64,000 nucleotides of DNA from Elephas maximus indicus. Lineage: Eukaryota > Chordata > Mammalia > Proboscidea > Elephantidae. The first letter of the stretch is position 1. The number at the start of each line of letters is the position of its first letter. The stretch lies in assembly GCF_024166365.1 (NCBI RefSeq), contig NC_064831.1, positions 54,251,768 to 54,315,767 on the forward strand, read 5' to 3'. Below the pieces are notes generated by a model. That model was given only the letters and a program-made list of their open reading frames with translations, had not been told where the DNA came from and made no database searches. The position numbers and the translations under genes are program-made. Of the stretch, positions 42,290 through 53,339 are shown one piece after another.

Positions 42290-43855
42290 AGAGTTGGGTT
42301 TGAAAATAATGGTCATGGATAAACTATTCAACAAGTGGGGTTAAGACAGTAATTAGCCATTTGGATAAAAACGGAGTGGGGTCCACTCCTCATGCTGTAC
42401 ACCAGTACAAATTCCACATGGCTCAAAGATTGAAATGTAACAAATGAAATCATAAAAACATTAAAAGAAAACATAGAAGAAATGTTTCATAACCTTGAAA
42501 TGGGGATTTTTTTTCTAATTATGATCCATAAAATAAGAGATTAATAAATTCAACCATATAAAAAGTTTTTTTAATCTTCATGGCAATAAGGAAAGAAAAA
42601 AGAAAAGTCAAAAACAAATGACAAACTAGAAGAAAAAAAAAACTTGCAACACAAAACAAAGGGCTACTCTCCCTAATATATAAAAAACTCCTACAAACCA
42701 TGAAGGCAAACACTAACTAGAAAAGTGGACAAATGATACAAAGATGGGTCATTGTAGTTGTTGTTAGGTACCATCAAGTCAGTTCCAACTCATAAGGACC
42801 CTACGTAGAACAGAAGGAAACACTGCCCAGTCCTCGCCATCCTCACGATCATTGTTATGCTTGAGTCCATTGTTGCAGCCACTGTGTCAATCTATCTCAT
42901 TGACGGTCTCCCTTTTTTTCACTGATCCTCTACTTTACCAAGCATGATGTCCTTCTCCAGGGACTGGTCCCTCCTGATAACATGTCCAAAATATGTGAGA
43001 TGAAGTCTCACCTTCTAAGAAGCATTCTAGCTGTGCTTCTTCCAAGACAGATTTAGACAGGTCATAGAAAAGGAAATATAAATGTCTCTAACTCATATAA
43101 AAAGAAGTCCACTGAGGCATGATTTTTCACCTATTAGTTTGACAAAGCTCTATAATCTGATAATACCCTGTCCGGTAAGGCTGAACAGAAAGAGGCACTT
43201 TCATACATTGATGATGGGAGTGTCAACTGACACAATCCCCCCGGAGGGTGGTTTGCAGGATCTATCTAAATTATAAATGCACAGGTCTTTTATTCAGCAA
43301 TTCCTTCTCCAGGAATTGACCCTAGAATCCACTTGTATACGTATGACATGACGTACATATACAAGGTTGTTCACTGTGGCATCGTGTGTAACAGCCAAAT
43401 AATGGAAATAACCTAAATGTACATCAATAGGAGGTTTGTTAAAGAAATGATACATACAATAGGACATTATGATACTGTAAAACATAATGAGGAAGCTCTT
43501 TGTAAACTGATGGGAATATCTCAAAGATACATTGTTAAGTTAAAAAAATAAAGCAATATGTAAGACTGTGTGGTCTGGCACAATGCATGCTAACATTTGA
43601 GCAAAAAAAAAAGAGGTGATATATATTTGTATTGGTTTTTACAGAGATAAAAGTTATCTGGAGCCATAAATAACTAAAAGGTTATTCACCATGAAACCCG
43701 GTGGGGAATGGTGAGAGTTGGGTGGCTAGGAAACAGGGTTGGGAAGGGTCTTTTTACTGTATACCTTTCTATGCTATTTGATGTTTGAAACACATGAAGG
43801 TATTATTTATTCAAAATCCTAAATAAGTAAAAACTGGGAAACATATTTGCAATGT
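42290..43855 (+). repeat. Old L1 3' end, split by an RTE tail
   Basis: AACTATTCAACAAGTGGGG, TATAAAAAACTCCTACAAACC, GTTGTTCACTGTGGCATCG and AATGTACATCAATAGGAGG follow the ORF2 end and 3' UTR of an L1M element. Confidence 0.8.
42749..43065 (-). mobile_element. RTE-clade LINE, 3' end, inserted in L1
   Basis: Left end GTAGTTGTTGTTAGGTACCATC is the tail. The body reads GCCATCCTCACGATCATTGTT and GGACTGGTCCCTCCTGATAAC, the 3' part of the RTE. A short flank GGTCAT occurs on both sides. It gives an independent view of the tail shared with AfroSINE. Confidence 0.88.
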
Positions 43856-43876
43856 ATATAACAAAGTGTTAATACC

Positions 43877-44368
43877 TGTCTTAGTCATCTAGTACCGCTA
43901 TAACAGAAATACCACAAGTGGACGGCTTCAAAAAAGAGAAGTTTATTCTCTCACAGCCCAGTAGTCTAGGAGTTCAAATTCAAGTGTCAACTCCAGGGGA
44001 AGCCTTTCTCTCTCTGTCTGCTCTGGAGGAAGGTCCTCGTCATCAGTCTTCCCTGGGTCTGGGGGCATCTCAGCGCAGGAACCTCAGGTCCAAAGGACGC
44101 ACTCTGCTCCCAGCCCTGCTTTCTTGGTGGTATGAGGTCCCCAAGTCTCTCTGCTTGCTTCTCTCTTTTATATCTTGAAAGAGATTGGCTTAATCTTGTA
44201 GAGCTCATCAATATAACTGCCGCTAATCCATCTCATTACATCACAGTGATAGGATTTACAACACAGGGAAATCACATCAGATGACAAAATGGTAGACAAT
44301 CATACAAGGGACCATGACCTGGCCAAGCTGACAGATATTTTGGGGGGACACAATTCAATCCATTAACA
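43877..44368 (-). mobile_element. LTR, MaLR-like, inverted
   Basis: Reverse-orientation copy of the family at 17.1 and 35.9 kb: starts TGTCTTAGTCATCTAGTACC and ends TCAATCCATTAACA. No clear 5 bp duplication is left. Confidence 0.88.
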
Positions 44369-44374
44369 TCCCAA

Positions 44375-44760
44375 TAGAAAAATGGGCAAAGGATATAAAA
44401 ACATTTGATTTTTAAAAAAAAATCCCAATGGGAATATTTTTTAAATGCTTAACCTTACCAAACAAATGGAAATTTAAAAAAGGATATCATTTCTCATCCT
44501 CTATTTTGGGAAAGATTTTGAAAAATAATACCCAATATTAGTGTGAGACAGGGACACAAACCCCACATTCTTGGTGGGGTATCAACTGGTACAACTTCGT
44601 CAGAGGGCAACTCCACAGTGTGTATCAAAAGCCTCAAAATTATTCATAACCTGTGGCAAAGTAATTCCACCCCTAAGAAAATCTTCAGGGGTATCACCCC
44701 AGTATCAACAAAGGCACAGACTGCAACGCACCCAGTGTGCTCTGGACCGATAGTGCAGCC
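44375..44760 (+). repeat. Old L1 fragment
   Basis: AATAGAAAAATGGGCAAAGG, then CCAAACAAATGGAAATTTAA and AGTAATTCCACCCCTAAGAA, degenerate L1M ORF2 end. Confidence 0.75.
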
Positions 44761-44989
44761 TGGATGGAGGGGTGGTGAGTGTACCCTTGGGAGTGGTTGG
44801 CAGCACTCAGGGCAGCTGACACTGAGCAATCACTGCTCCCCTGGTGTTTGCGGAGCAGGACTGACTGGAGACCTGAAAACCTGAACTGAGTTGTGTTTTG
44901 CTGCCATCTAGTGCCTCCCCAGGGAACTGCACCCAGTCAGGGAGAGCGATTGGCCTCCACCAAGCAGCTTACATCCAGGGGCCCCTCCT

Positions 44990-45190
44990 CTTTTTATTTA
45001 ATACGGATAAATTGTTCCAGGCATTGTGCTCAGTACTTCACAAGCATCTGCTCTTTTAATTCTACAACAGACCTATGAATTAGGTACTTTCAGAATAACC
45101 ATTTTACAGGTGAAGAAACTAAGGTACAGAGATGTTAGGTAACTTAACCCAAGGTCACACAGCTAAGTAGCTGAGCCCACGACTGGAACA
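44990..45190 (-). repeat. MIR, nearly complete
   Basis: AGGCATTGTGCTCAGTACTT, CATTTTACAGGTGAAGAAAC and AAGGTCACACAGCTAAGTAG. Confidence 0.9.
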
Positions 45191-45524
45191 GGGTGGCAGT
45201 TTGGCACAGGGTCCCTGCCCTTAATCACCTCCTCTTTGAGGGCCAAGGGTCTGTGACACTAACAGCACTTAGAGAGAACTTCACAGCCCACACGGCAATG
45301 CCCTCTCCCCCAGCACACCTGCCCCAAATAACTTGCATAGGGACACAGTTCACTCCTGCCCCACAGTCTAACCTGAATCAAGGATGACCAACCAGCCCAG
45401 GCCAGATCCAGTGGGTTGGTTTTTTGTTTTAAATCTGTATTTGTAAAATATTTCATACACACAAAAAGGGATAAGGAATGGTACTCAGTACCTATCAGCA
45501 GCTTTAAAAATAGAGCATTTCCTT

Positions 45525-46495
45525 ACAGCCATTTTGGAAAACAATATGATCCTTCCTTAAAAAGCTAGAAATAGAAATACCATATGATCCAGGAATCCCA
45601 CTCCTAGGAATATATCCTAGAGAAATAAGAGCTGTCACACAAATAGACATATGCACACCCATGTTCATTGCAGCATTGTTCACAATAGCAAAAAGACGGA
45701 AACAACCTAGGTGCCCATCAACAGACAGATGGATAAACAATCTATGGTACATAAACACAATGGAATATTATGCAATGATAAAGAAAAATGATGAATCTTT
45801 GAAGCATCTCATAACATGGATGAATCTGGAGGACATTATGCTGAGTGAAATAAGTCAATCATGAAAGGACAAATATTGTATGAGACAGCTACTATAAAAA
45901 CTCCTGAAAAGGTTTACACACAAAAAGAAACAATCTTTGATGATTACGTGGGAGGGGAGGGGCAAAAGGGAAAAACACTAAATAGACAATAGATAAGTGG
46001 CAATTTTGGTGAAGGGTCAGACAGTACACAATACTGGGGAAATCAGCACAACTTGTCCAAAGCAAGGTCATGGAAGCTCCATAGACACATCCAAACTCCC
46101 TGAAGGGTAGAACTACTGGGCTGAGGGCTATGGGGACCATGGTCTCAGGGAACACCTAGCAGAGACTGCAGACACCCCAAGAGTATAGCCCCCAGAAACC
46201 CTTTTAGCTCAGTAATGAAATCACTCCTGAGGTTCACTGTTCATCCAAAGATTAGACATGCCCATAAAACAAAACAAGACTAAATGGGCACACCAGCCCA
46301 GGGGCAAGGACGAGAAGGCAGGAGGAGACATGAAAACTGGTAATGGGGAATCCAAGCTTGAGAAAAGGAGAGTGTTGACATGTTGTGGGGCTGGCAACCA
46401 ATGTCACAAAACAATACATATATTATTTAATTAGAAACTAGTTTGCTCTGCAAACCTTCATCTAAAGTACAATAAAAATTTTTTTAAAAGAAAAT
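45525..46495 (+). mobile_element. 5'-truncated L1, afrotherian-type 3' UTR
   Basis: ORF2 end: CATTGCAGCATTGTTCACAAT, TGGATGAATCTGGAGGACATT. The 3' UTR ends ACCTTCATCTAAAGTACAATAAAAATTTTT, the same terminus as the L1 at 53-55 kb. Confidence 0.88.
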
Positions 46496-46499
46496 TAAC

Positions 46500-47140
46500 C
46501 TGAAAAATAAAAATAGAGCACTTCCAATGGTAAGTTTCAACTCTCAGGGTTCACTGACTTGTTTTCTGCCAACCTATTAACACATGAAGAACACCAATTG
46601 GGCTATGATTGAAGCTTCTATAGCAATCTTTCCCCTTCCTAATAACCACTGCTCCCTAATCATGGCTCACTGTATCCTGCTGGAGACATCTGCAGTTTAG
46701 GTAACAGTTACTCCACAGTGGAGCTAAGAAAGCTTCTCAATTACTTGTTATGGTCAAGGAAAGTAGTGGCTCCCAATCAAGGCTACGGACTGCAAAGGCC
46801 CTGAGGAGTTACTGCCAAGAGTGGAAAGTCCAAACGCTCAGCCAACATTGCCTGTAGACAGCAGTTGTTAACCTGGGTTCTATCAATCCCTTAAACAACT
46901 CCACAAACATCCTGAAGTTCTAAGTTTTGTGTATAAGTGCTCTTTTCTCCCTAGGGAGAGGTCCATTCCATATCTTTTATCAGGTTCTTAAAGTGGCCTG
47001 AGACCTTTCAAAAAGGTTAAGAATCAGCCTGCTTTTGTACAGCCCACAAGCTAAGCATGGCTTTTATATTTTTAAATCGCTGGCAAAAATCAAAAGAACA
47101 ATATTTCATGACACATGAAAATTATCTGAAATTCAAATCT
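46500..47140. other. Intergenic, no feature recognised
   Basis: Unique sequence, nothing coding. Confidence 0.5.
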
Positions 47141-47144
47141 GTGC

Positions 47145-47505
47145 CCATATTTTTAAAAATATTTTATTGTGTTTTAGGTGAAAGTTTACGGAGCAAATTA
47201 GTTTCCCATTCAACAAACTGTACACCAAGTGTTCCATGACACTGGTCGCAGTCCCCACCCTTTGTCAGCACTCTCCCCATTTCCACCCTGGGTTCCCTGT
47301 TTCCTTTTGCCTGATTTTCCTACGCCTTCTTGCATTCACATCTTTACTTTTGAACAAATGTTGCCCTTTTGATCTTGCATAATTGTTTTTCTTCATAGCA
47401 CATTCTTTTCGGGTGTCATTGTTTCTATTGCTTGGCTAGAAGGTGGCTCCCAAGAATGACGCAGTGTCAAGTCAGAGGGTTGACTTAGGGCCACAGTCTC
47501 CATCA
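47145..47505 (-). mobile_element. L1 3' UTR fragment
   Basis: ATATTTTATTGTGTTTTAGGTG then ACACTGGTCGCAGTCCCCACC; antisense young L1 3' end. Confidence 0.85.
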
Positions 47506-47509
47506 GCAT

Positions 47510-47670
47510 AAAGTTTTATTGGAACACATACTCATTCAGTTACATTTTGTAATGGTTGTTTTTGCACTACAGTGATAGTTGTTACAACAGAGACCATATG
47601 GTTCCCAAAGCCTAAAGTATTTACTGTCTATCCTTTTCCAAAAAAGTCTGCTGACCCTGCTAGAGATGAA
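47510..47670 (-). mobile_element. hAT-type DNA element fragment
   Basis: ATAAAGTTTTATTGGAACACA and ACAGAGACCATATGGTTCCC followed by AAAGTCTGCTGACCC resemble an old hAT non-autonomous element. Confidence 0.55.
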
Positions 47671-48340
47671 CTAGATAATATACCTTGGGAATATATATAC
47701 CTCTATTTCCATGTGCTTGTAGATGCTGTTATGATTGATAAAGTATAAATGTATTTAAAATTATTATTAAATGTAGTGGACAGTGTCATCTGGCCTTTCT
47801 TACTCTATATGGGGAATTCCCACTACATGAGTCTTGCTGAGAGACAGAGTCCCCTCCCCAATCAGACGGCCCGGGTCTCCTTCCTACCGCCTCCCTGGCA
47901 GCCAGGGTATGGACACGCGAGGTGGGCTCAGCCAGTGGAGACCCCACCTAGGCTTTTGGAGAAGTGAGTCCCACAAAAGAGCAGGGATAGAGGGAAGGTC
48001 ATTCTGGCAGCAGCAGAGACCAGAGCAGTTACGTCCACCTTCCAGGAGCAGCAAGGCCAGCAGTGATGGGGTGCCTCAGCAGTGACCCAATCCTGGTTAC
48101 ACCTCAGTGGGCTCCTCACCAGACAGTCCCTAAAGCATGGTTTTGTCTTTGGTCCTGGCTGCCTAGCCTCCATGTCTACCTAGCCAGGACTAGCTCAGGC
48201 ACCTGGAGACGGAGCCTGTATCATTCACTGCCTGGAGCAGAGAGGGGCTGAAGGCCAAGACCAGTATACGAAGTCAGGTCAGAAACAGTGGCTGGCCCAT
48301 CTTGGTATCTTCAGCATCTAAGATCGTGCCTGGCACTTAA
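47671..48340. other. Intergenic, GC-rich patch, no gene seen
   Basis: 47,840-48,250 is more GC-rich than its surroundings; short ORFs overlap on both strands. Confidence 0.45.
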
Positions 48341-48490
48341 TCAAACCCATTGCCGTCAAGTCAATTCCAACTCATAGTGACCCTATAGGACAAACTATTC
48401 CATAGGGTTTCCAAGGAATGGTTGGTAGATTCAAACTGCCTGCTTTTTGGTTAGCAGCCAAGCTCTTAATCACTGTGCTACCAGGGCTCC
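48341..48490 (-). repeat. AfroSINE with short TSD
   Basis: Target duplication GCACTTAA flanks it. GTGCTACCAGGGCTCC at its right end. Confidence 0.92.
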
Positions 48491-49315
48491 AGCACTTAAA
48501 AAGTGCTCACTAAACAGCTGTTGATGGGAGAGCCAATAAGTGCGTTAGTTGGTGAGAGAATGACCAGGGATCTCTGACTTCAACAGACTCAAGCTGACTG
48601 AAATTGTCAATGGGAGTTTCACGGATCAGGGACCCAGGAGAAGGGGATGTACAGAGAGCCCTATATATGGCCTCCTAGGTTTCCAGGACATCAAACCTCC
48701 CATGAGAAATGATCAGAATTTGGAAATTAATGTGAATTTGACCCTGGATTGTGTGCCCGTCCCAGATCTCCCTCGGATGATGCCTGTCACCTTTAGAAGC
48801 AGACAGCTGTCAGTTTGTGTCTATGCACGTGTGTGCTGAATGGGAGGACGTGGAACAGAGCATGTATCAGACACATGTGTATGCTCCTACGTGGCACTGG
48901 ATCGCAGACTGCTGTGAAGCATGAAACTTCGTGTTGATCTTGAGGACCTTCTCCTGGTGGATTTGTAATTTAGAAAGACGTGATTACAGCGGTATTTAAA
49001 AATCAGGAAGCCTCCATTACTTCTGGGTCTGTTTATGTATCTGAGTGACAGGTTTTTAAAGATCTGGAAGAAAGAGAGGAGCCAGTGAGAACTTTCATAG
49101 CAAAAGATCAGGAATTGATAGCAGCGTTTCCACAAAGTCATTGCCCCAATGCCAGGCAGTTGTTCCCCTGACAGCAGCATTTTTAATAATCTCAAGACAA
49201 AGAGCCACACAAGGACAGAGCTGTGCCCTGAGACATTCCCACAGTGCACAGCCTTAGCAGGGCAAGGCAAGATGATTTTAAAGGAACTTCTGTAACCAGT
49301 GTGGTGTTTAAGAAA
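48491..49315. other. Intergenic, no feature recognised
   Basis: A 127-codon minus-strand ORF at 48,887-49,270 is rich in Ser, Arg and Leu, shows no domain and has no supporting splice or promoter context. Confidence 0.45.
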
Positions 49316-49319
49316 TAGT

Positions 49320-49800
49320 TTTATACACCAATGTTCACTGCAGCATTATTCACAAAAGCCAAAAGGGGAAACCACCCAAGTGTCCATCAAGAGATGGATG
49401 GATAAAAATAGCGGTACAGGCAGATGAGGGAATGTTATTCCGTCAGAAAGAGAAACGAAGTTCTGATACCTGCTATGACATAGGATACCCGTGAAAAAAT
49501 TATGCTGAGTGAAATAAGTCAGACAAAAGGACAAATGTTGCATGATCCCACTTACAAGAAAGAGCTAGAACAGCCAAATGCATGGAGACAGAAGTGGCTT
49601 AGTGGTCACCGAAGGCTGCGGGAAGGAGGGAACGCAACGTACTGCTGAAGGACTACTGAGTTTCTGTTGCCGTGATGAAAAACTTCTGGGAATGGATAGT
49701 GCAACATGGTGCAATTAATGTCACTGATTTGTACACTTAAAAAGGGTTAAAATGGCAATTTTTTTGTTATATATATTTTATCACACACAAAAAAACTATT
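49320..49800 (+). repeat. Old L1 3' end
   Basis: TTCACTGCAGCATTATTCACA, TATGCTGAGTGAAATAAGTC and CACTGATTTGTACACTTAAAAAGG. Confidence 0.88.
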
Positions 49801-50875
49801 TTTTTTTTTTGTCTCCCACCATCCTCTTAAACTTTGTTGAGGGGGCATGATCTTCCTCTCTCCATGGGCAAAGATTTGGGCAGAGACCCGACTTCTGACA
49901 GGGAAGTCCTCCTGTCACTTTTAATCATACCATCCCCTTTCATTAATGTATTCAGTCACATCTCACAGTCAAAACTACAAAATCGGCATTAAATCTTTTG
50001 CTAACTTGAGCTGGCTTCAGGCTTGAAACCTATAACGGAGAAATGGGGTGGAATCCTTTGCTCTCTTTTCCCCTCCAACTTCCCCACCTGCCATTTACAC
50101 CACTGCTGCCTCAGAAGCTCGAGGAGAGCTAAAGAGATAGGGCAGTTCTTACTTAGCTGGTTGGCTCTGTGTTCTCTGGGCCTGCCTGGTGACCAGAGCT
50201 GGCTCTTTCCTTAGGATGGCACCCTCTTGGGCGTAGGAGGTTTTTGCTCTGCCCTTGACCCTGGCAGGTACATCTCCGCCCTCACTGCCTGCTTGCTGTC
50301 CTCTCCTCAGTCCCTGGGCACCAGGTGGGATATGTCCAGACCCCTTCTGCTGAGATCTCCTTGGCCCGGTTGATGGCCTCTTGGACAGTGTCAAATATGA
50401 CCTCACAGCAGGGTCCATGAGAAACTTTCATATACCCCTTGTCATGAGGGCTCAGCCATGAACACAATCAACCCAGCCTTTGTTTTGTACTCTAGATTTC
50501 CTAGCCAGAAGTCAGACTATAGTCTTCAGTCCACTTCTGCTTTCTTTCGCAGGCCTGATCCAGGCATCAGTGTTCTGGGCTTCCCAACTGCAGAAGACAT
50601 ATTTCCAAACTGTCCAAGTTGTCCCCTTGAAGTTCCCCTTAGCAGGTAATGGTAGAAGGCATTGCATCTCCAACCTTCTGCCAAAATGGAGATAAGGACT
50701 CAGCACAACAACAGCTTCATGAGTCTTCTCACCAAACTCTCTGTTCTCTCAAAACCTATCCCTGAAGTAGACAAAGAGGTTCAAAAACCATAGAGCAGAT
50801 TCTCCCGTTTCCCCCCTTAGCATCCTCAATTAAATCTGAGGCAGGAAGAGTTCCATTCTAACAGCTTGCATGTTC
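49801..50875. other. Intergenic, no gene established
   Basis: A minus-strand stretch at 50,282-50,467 reads C-E-V-I-F-D-T-V-Q-E-A-I-N-R-A-K-E-I-S and looks protein-like; it overlaps another frame at 50,149-50,418. I cannot name a family. Confidence 0.35.
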
Positions 50876-50877
50876 AT

Positions 50878-51418
50878 TACTGACTTCTGCGTAACAAATT
50901 ACCCCAAAACTTAGTGGCATCAAGTAACAACAAACATTCATTACTTCTCACAGCTTCTGTGGGTAAGGAATTTGGGAGTAGCTTAGCTGGGCAGTTCTGG
51001 CCCAGGAGCTTCATGAGGTTCCAGTCAAGATGTTGACTAGGGCTGTGGCTATCTGAAGGCCTGACTGAGGCTGGAGGATCACTTCCCAAGTGGGTCGTCA
51101 CATGGTCGACAAGTTGGTGCTGGTCATTGCTGGGAGGCCTTAGTTCCATTCCACGCGGGATCCTCCAAAGGGCCGTCTGAGTGTCCTCAAGACATGGTAG
51201 CTGGCTTCCCGGAGAAGGAGTAATACAAGAGACCAAGGTGGAAACAGCATCACCTTTTATGATGTAGCCCCAGAAGTCATGCACTGTCACCTCTGCCATA
51301 CTTTATTGATCACACTGACCAGCTCTGATTAAATACGGAAAGAAACTATACAAAGGCATGTGTACCAGGAGGCGAGGATCACTGGGGGCCATCTTGGAAG
51401 CTGCTTACCAAACCTTCT
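50878..51418 (-). mobile_element. MLT1-type LTR (ERVL-MaLR)
   Basis: Its antisense 3' end reads CAAATTACCCCAAAACTTAG and its 5' end GGGGGCCATCTTGGAAGCTG. A diverged solo LTR about 370 bp beyond the CIAO2A polyadenylation site. Confidence 0.7.
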
Positions 51419-51784
51419 TATGCCTCCAACCACACCTTTTTGCAATTAAATGGCCACTATCCCCTAAAGCAAACTGAACAAACTACAAATAAAGAAGAAA
51501 CCATAAATTTAGATTGGTTTAACCTAACGCTTCTTGAGGGAACTTCCTGATCTTCAAAACTGGATGTGCCATCTGACCTCTTCACATCTGTTCTCATATA
51601 TAACCAGGTCCAGGACCACCCTTGGAGGAAGGGCAGGTCCTAGGCTTGACGATCTCTTAGAGGTTCTCAAATCTCTGATTCTACACAATCAGCAAAAATA
51701 AATCTCTGGAAACATCTTTAAGGAAATGACATTACATTTACACAAAAATCTATTACTGAATAAAAACATTCTAAAATGAATCAC

Positions 51785-52154
51785 TACAAGAATCATCTCG
51801 GTTTATTCATATTTTACAGAATAATGATTTCAACTGAACACATCTGGGCACAGTAGACATTTGACATGAAAAGTAGTTGTATAGAACAAGCATCAGAAAA
51901 ATAGTAACTCATCTTAAACATAATAACTAGAAAATATTTCTGTCTGATCACTTAAGTGTTACAAATCCTGAGAAGGTTATCCCTGAACAAACTAGGTACT
52001 ATCTTACAATTAAATCTTGCTTGGAAATAATTCTTTAAAAAAAATCTTCTGAGGTACAAATCACCTACGTATTAAACATGAGTCTTTTACATTTTACAAA
52101 GAGTTTAAACAAATATATCAAATAATTACAGTTCAATGTCTCTTAAAACAGCTA
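51785..52154 (-). other. CIAO2A: CIAO2A 3' UTR and polyadenylation region
   Basis: AT-rich sequence follows the stop codon and reaches an AATAAA signal (minus strand) at 51802-51807. Cleavage would fall about 15-25 bases further, near 51,785. No repeat insertion is recognised inside it. The exact 3' end is inferred from the signal only. Confidence 0.7.
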
Positions 52155-52252
52155 TTAATCAGGTTCAAGGACGCACTGTTCCACGATTTCCCGGAGGTTG
52201 GGGTTCTCCATTGCAGCTGCCACTCGCTCTTTATCGTTTATCTGCTTGTTTA
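52155..52252 (-). CDS. CIAO2A: CIAO2A last coding exon (C-terminus)
   Basis: The minus strand encodes [20 protein letters not shown] and then [11 protein letters not shown] and a TAA stop at 52155-52157. This is the C-terminus of CIAO2A (FAM96A), a MIP18/DUF59-family protein of about 160 residues. It works with CIAO1 in cytosolic iron-sulfur protein assembly and is best known for maturation of iron regulatory protein 1. The CAG acceptor ends at 52253. The first two bases (TA) complete the Ile codon split by the preceding intron (phase 1), so the reading frame joins exactly to the exon at 56422-56467. No disabling change is seen. Confidence 0.97.
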
Positions 52253-52449
52253 CTGCAAAACACATAGACAACAGTTAGCAGAACTGTGTCAACAGGAAAG
52301 GACAGATAGTATTTTTATTAGCTGGGTAAAATGTTTACCCTGCTATTTAACTCTTTGAGAACTTAAATGAAGCTATTGTTGGCTACTTACTCATAATGCC
52401 ATTTCCAAGTACTAAAAGGCAAACTTAAGAGAGAGAGAAAAAAAAACCA

Positions 52450-52800
52450 TAATCCTACCACACTGCCACGTCTATTTTAACTTCTTTCTGTTCAGTCTTT
52501 GTCCATATATTCTCGCATAGTTATATTCTGAGTAAATACAATTTTGAAAATTGCTCTATTTCCCCTTAAGTGCATTTTCAAAACTACAGGGTTATGTAAC
52601 ACAGCAAAAATTACAAGAGTTCTAAATTAATTATGAAGACTGTACAACAATCAGCACCTTTAAACACACAGCCTTCTTTTTGGAAAAATTCATGAAAGTG
52701 GGATTATTAGATCAAAAGTATGAGTATTTTTATGGTTTGATTCGTATCACTGAATTACTTCCCCAAATTATTTACCGATTTACATCATCAACAGCAATAC
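52450..52800 (-). repeat. Old L1 fragment in CIAO2A intron
   Basis: AGTGGGATTATTAGATCAAAAG and ATTTACATCATCAACAGCAA, antisense L1M-type sequence. Confidence 0.65.
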
Positions 52801-52899
52801 ACGAGTATTATCAGTTTTGCCACCAATACCTGGTATAATTATTAAACACACACACGGGAAAAGTGACCCCGTATTATTGTTGTAATTTGCTTTTCCTGC

Positions 52900-52939
52900 G
52901 TTATGAGTTGGAATCCACTCAAGAGCAAGGGGTTTTGGA
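52900..52939 (+). repeat. Ultra-short AfroSINE/RTE tail insertion
   Basis: About 40 bases: GTTATGAGTTGGAATCCACT then GGTTTTGG. No SINE head nearby. Confidence 0.75.
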
Positions 52940-53339
52940 TTAAGAGATAGAACATTTTCCACGTTTATTTATTAGTTCTTCTTGTGTGAATTTTCTGTTC
53001 ACGTCTCTTCCTCTTAATCTATTGGATTTTTTTTTTTTTTTAATTCAGTCTGCATGAAACTTCACATTATCTGCTGTCTATAATTTGCTAATTGCACTCT
53101 TGGATAGAAAAGTTGAAAAGAGAAACGTCTATATTCTTAACACTGACTTTTCTGGGATGTTGCTGAAATGTCTTATGAAGAAAACATATTACTCTATCTA
53201 GACAATTTCAATTTATTCAGTTTCTTCCTGCTACCACACAGGCTCCACAAGGACAAGGATACACTTCAAAGGCTGCACTGTACCTACACACAAGAGGCAC
53301 TCAATAACTACTTACTAAATAAAAATTTTTTTAAAAATC

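Noticed and set aside
48887-49270. 127-codon minus-strand ORF
   Set aside because: No recognisable motif, intergenic, and of a length expected by chance in 64 kb.
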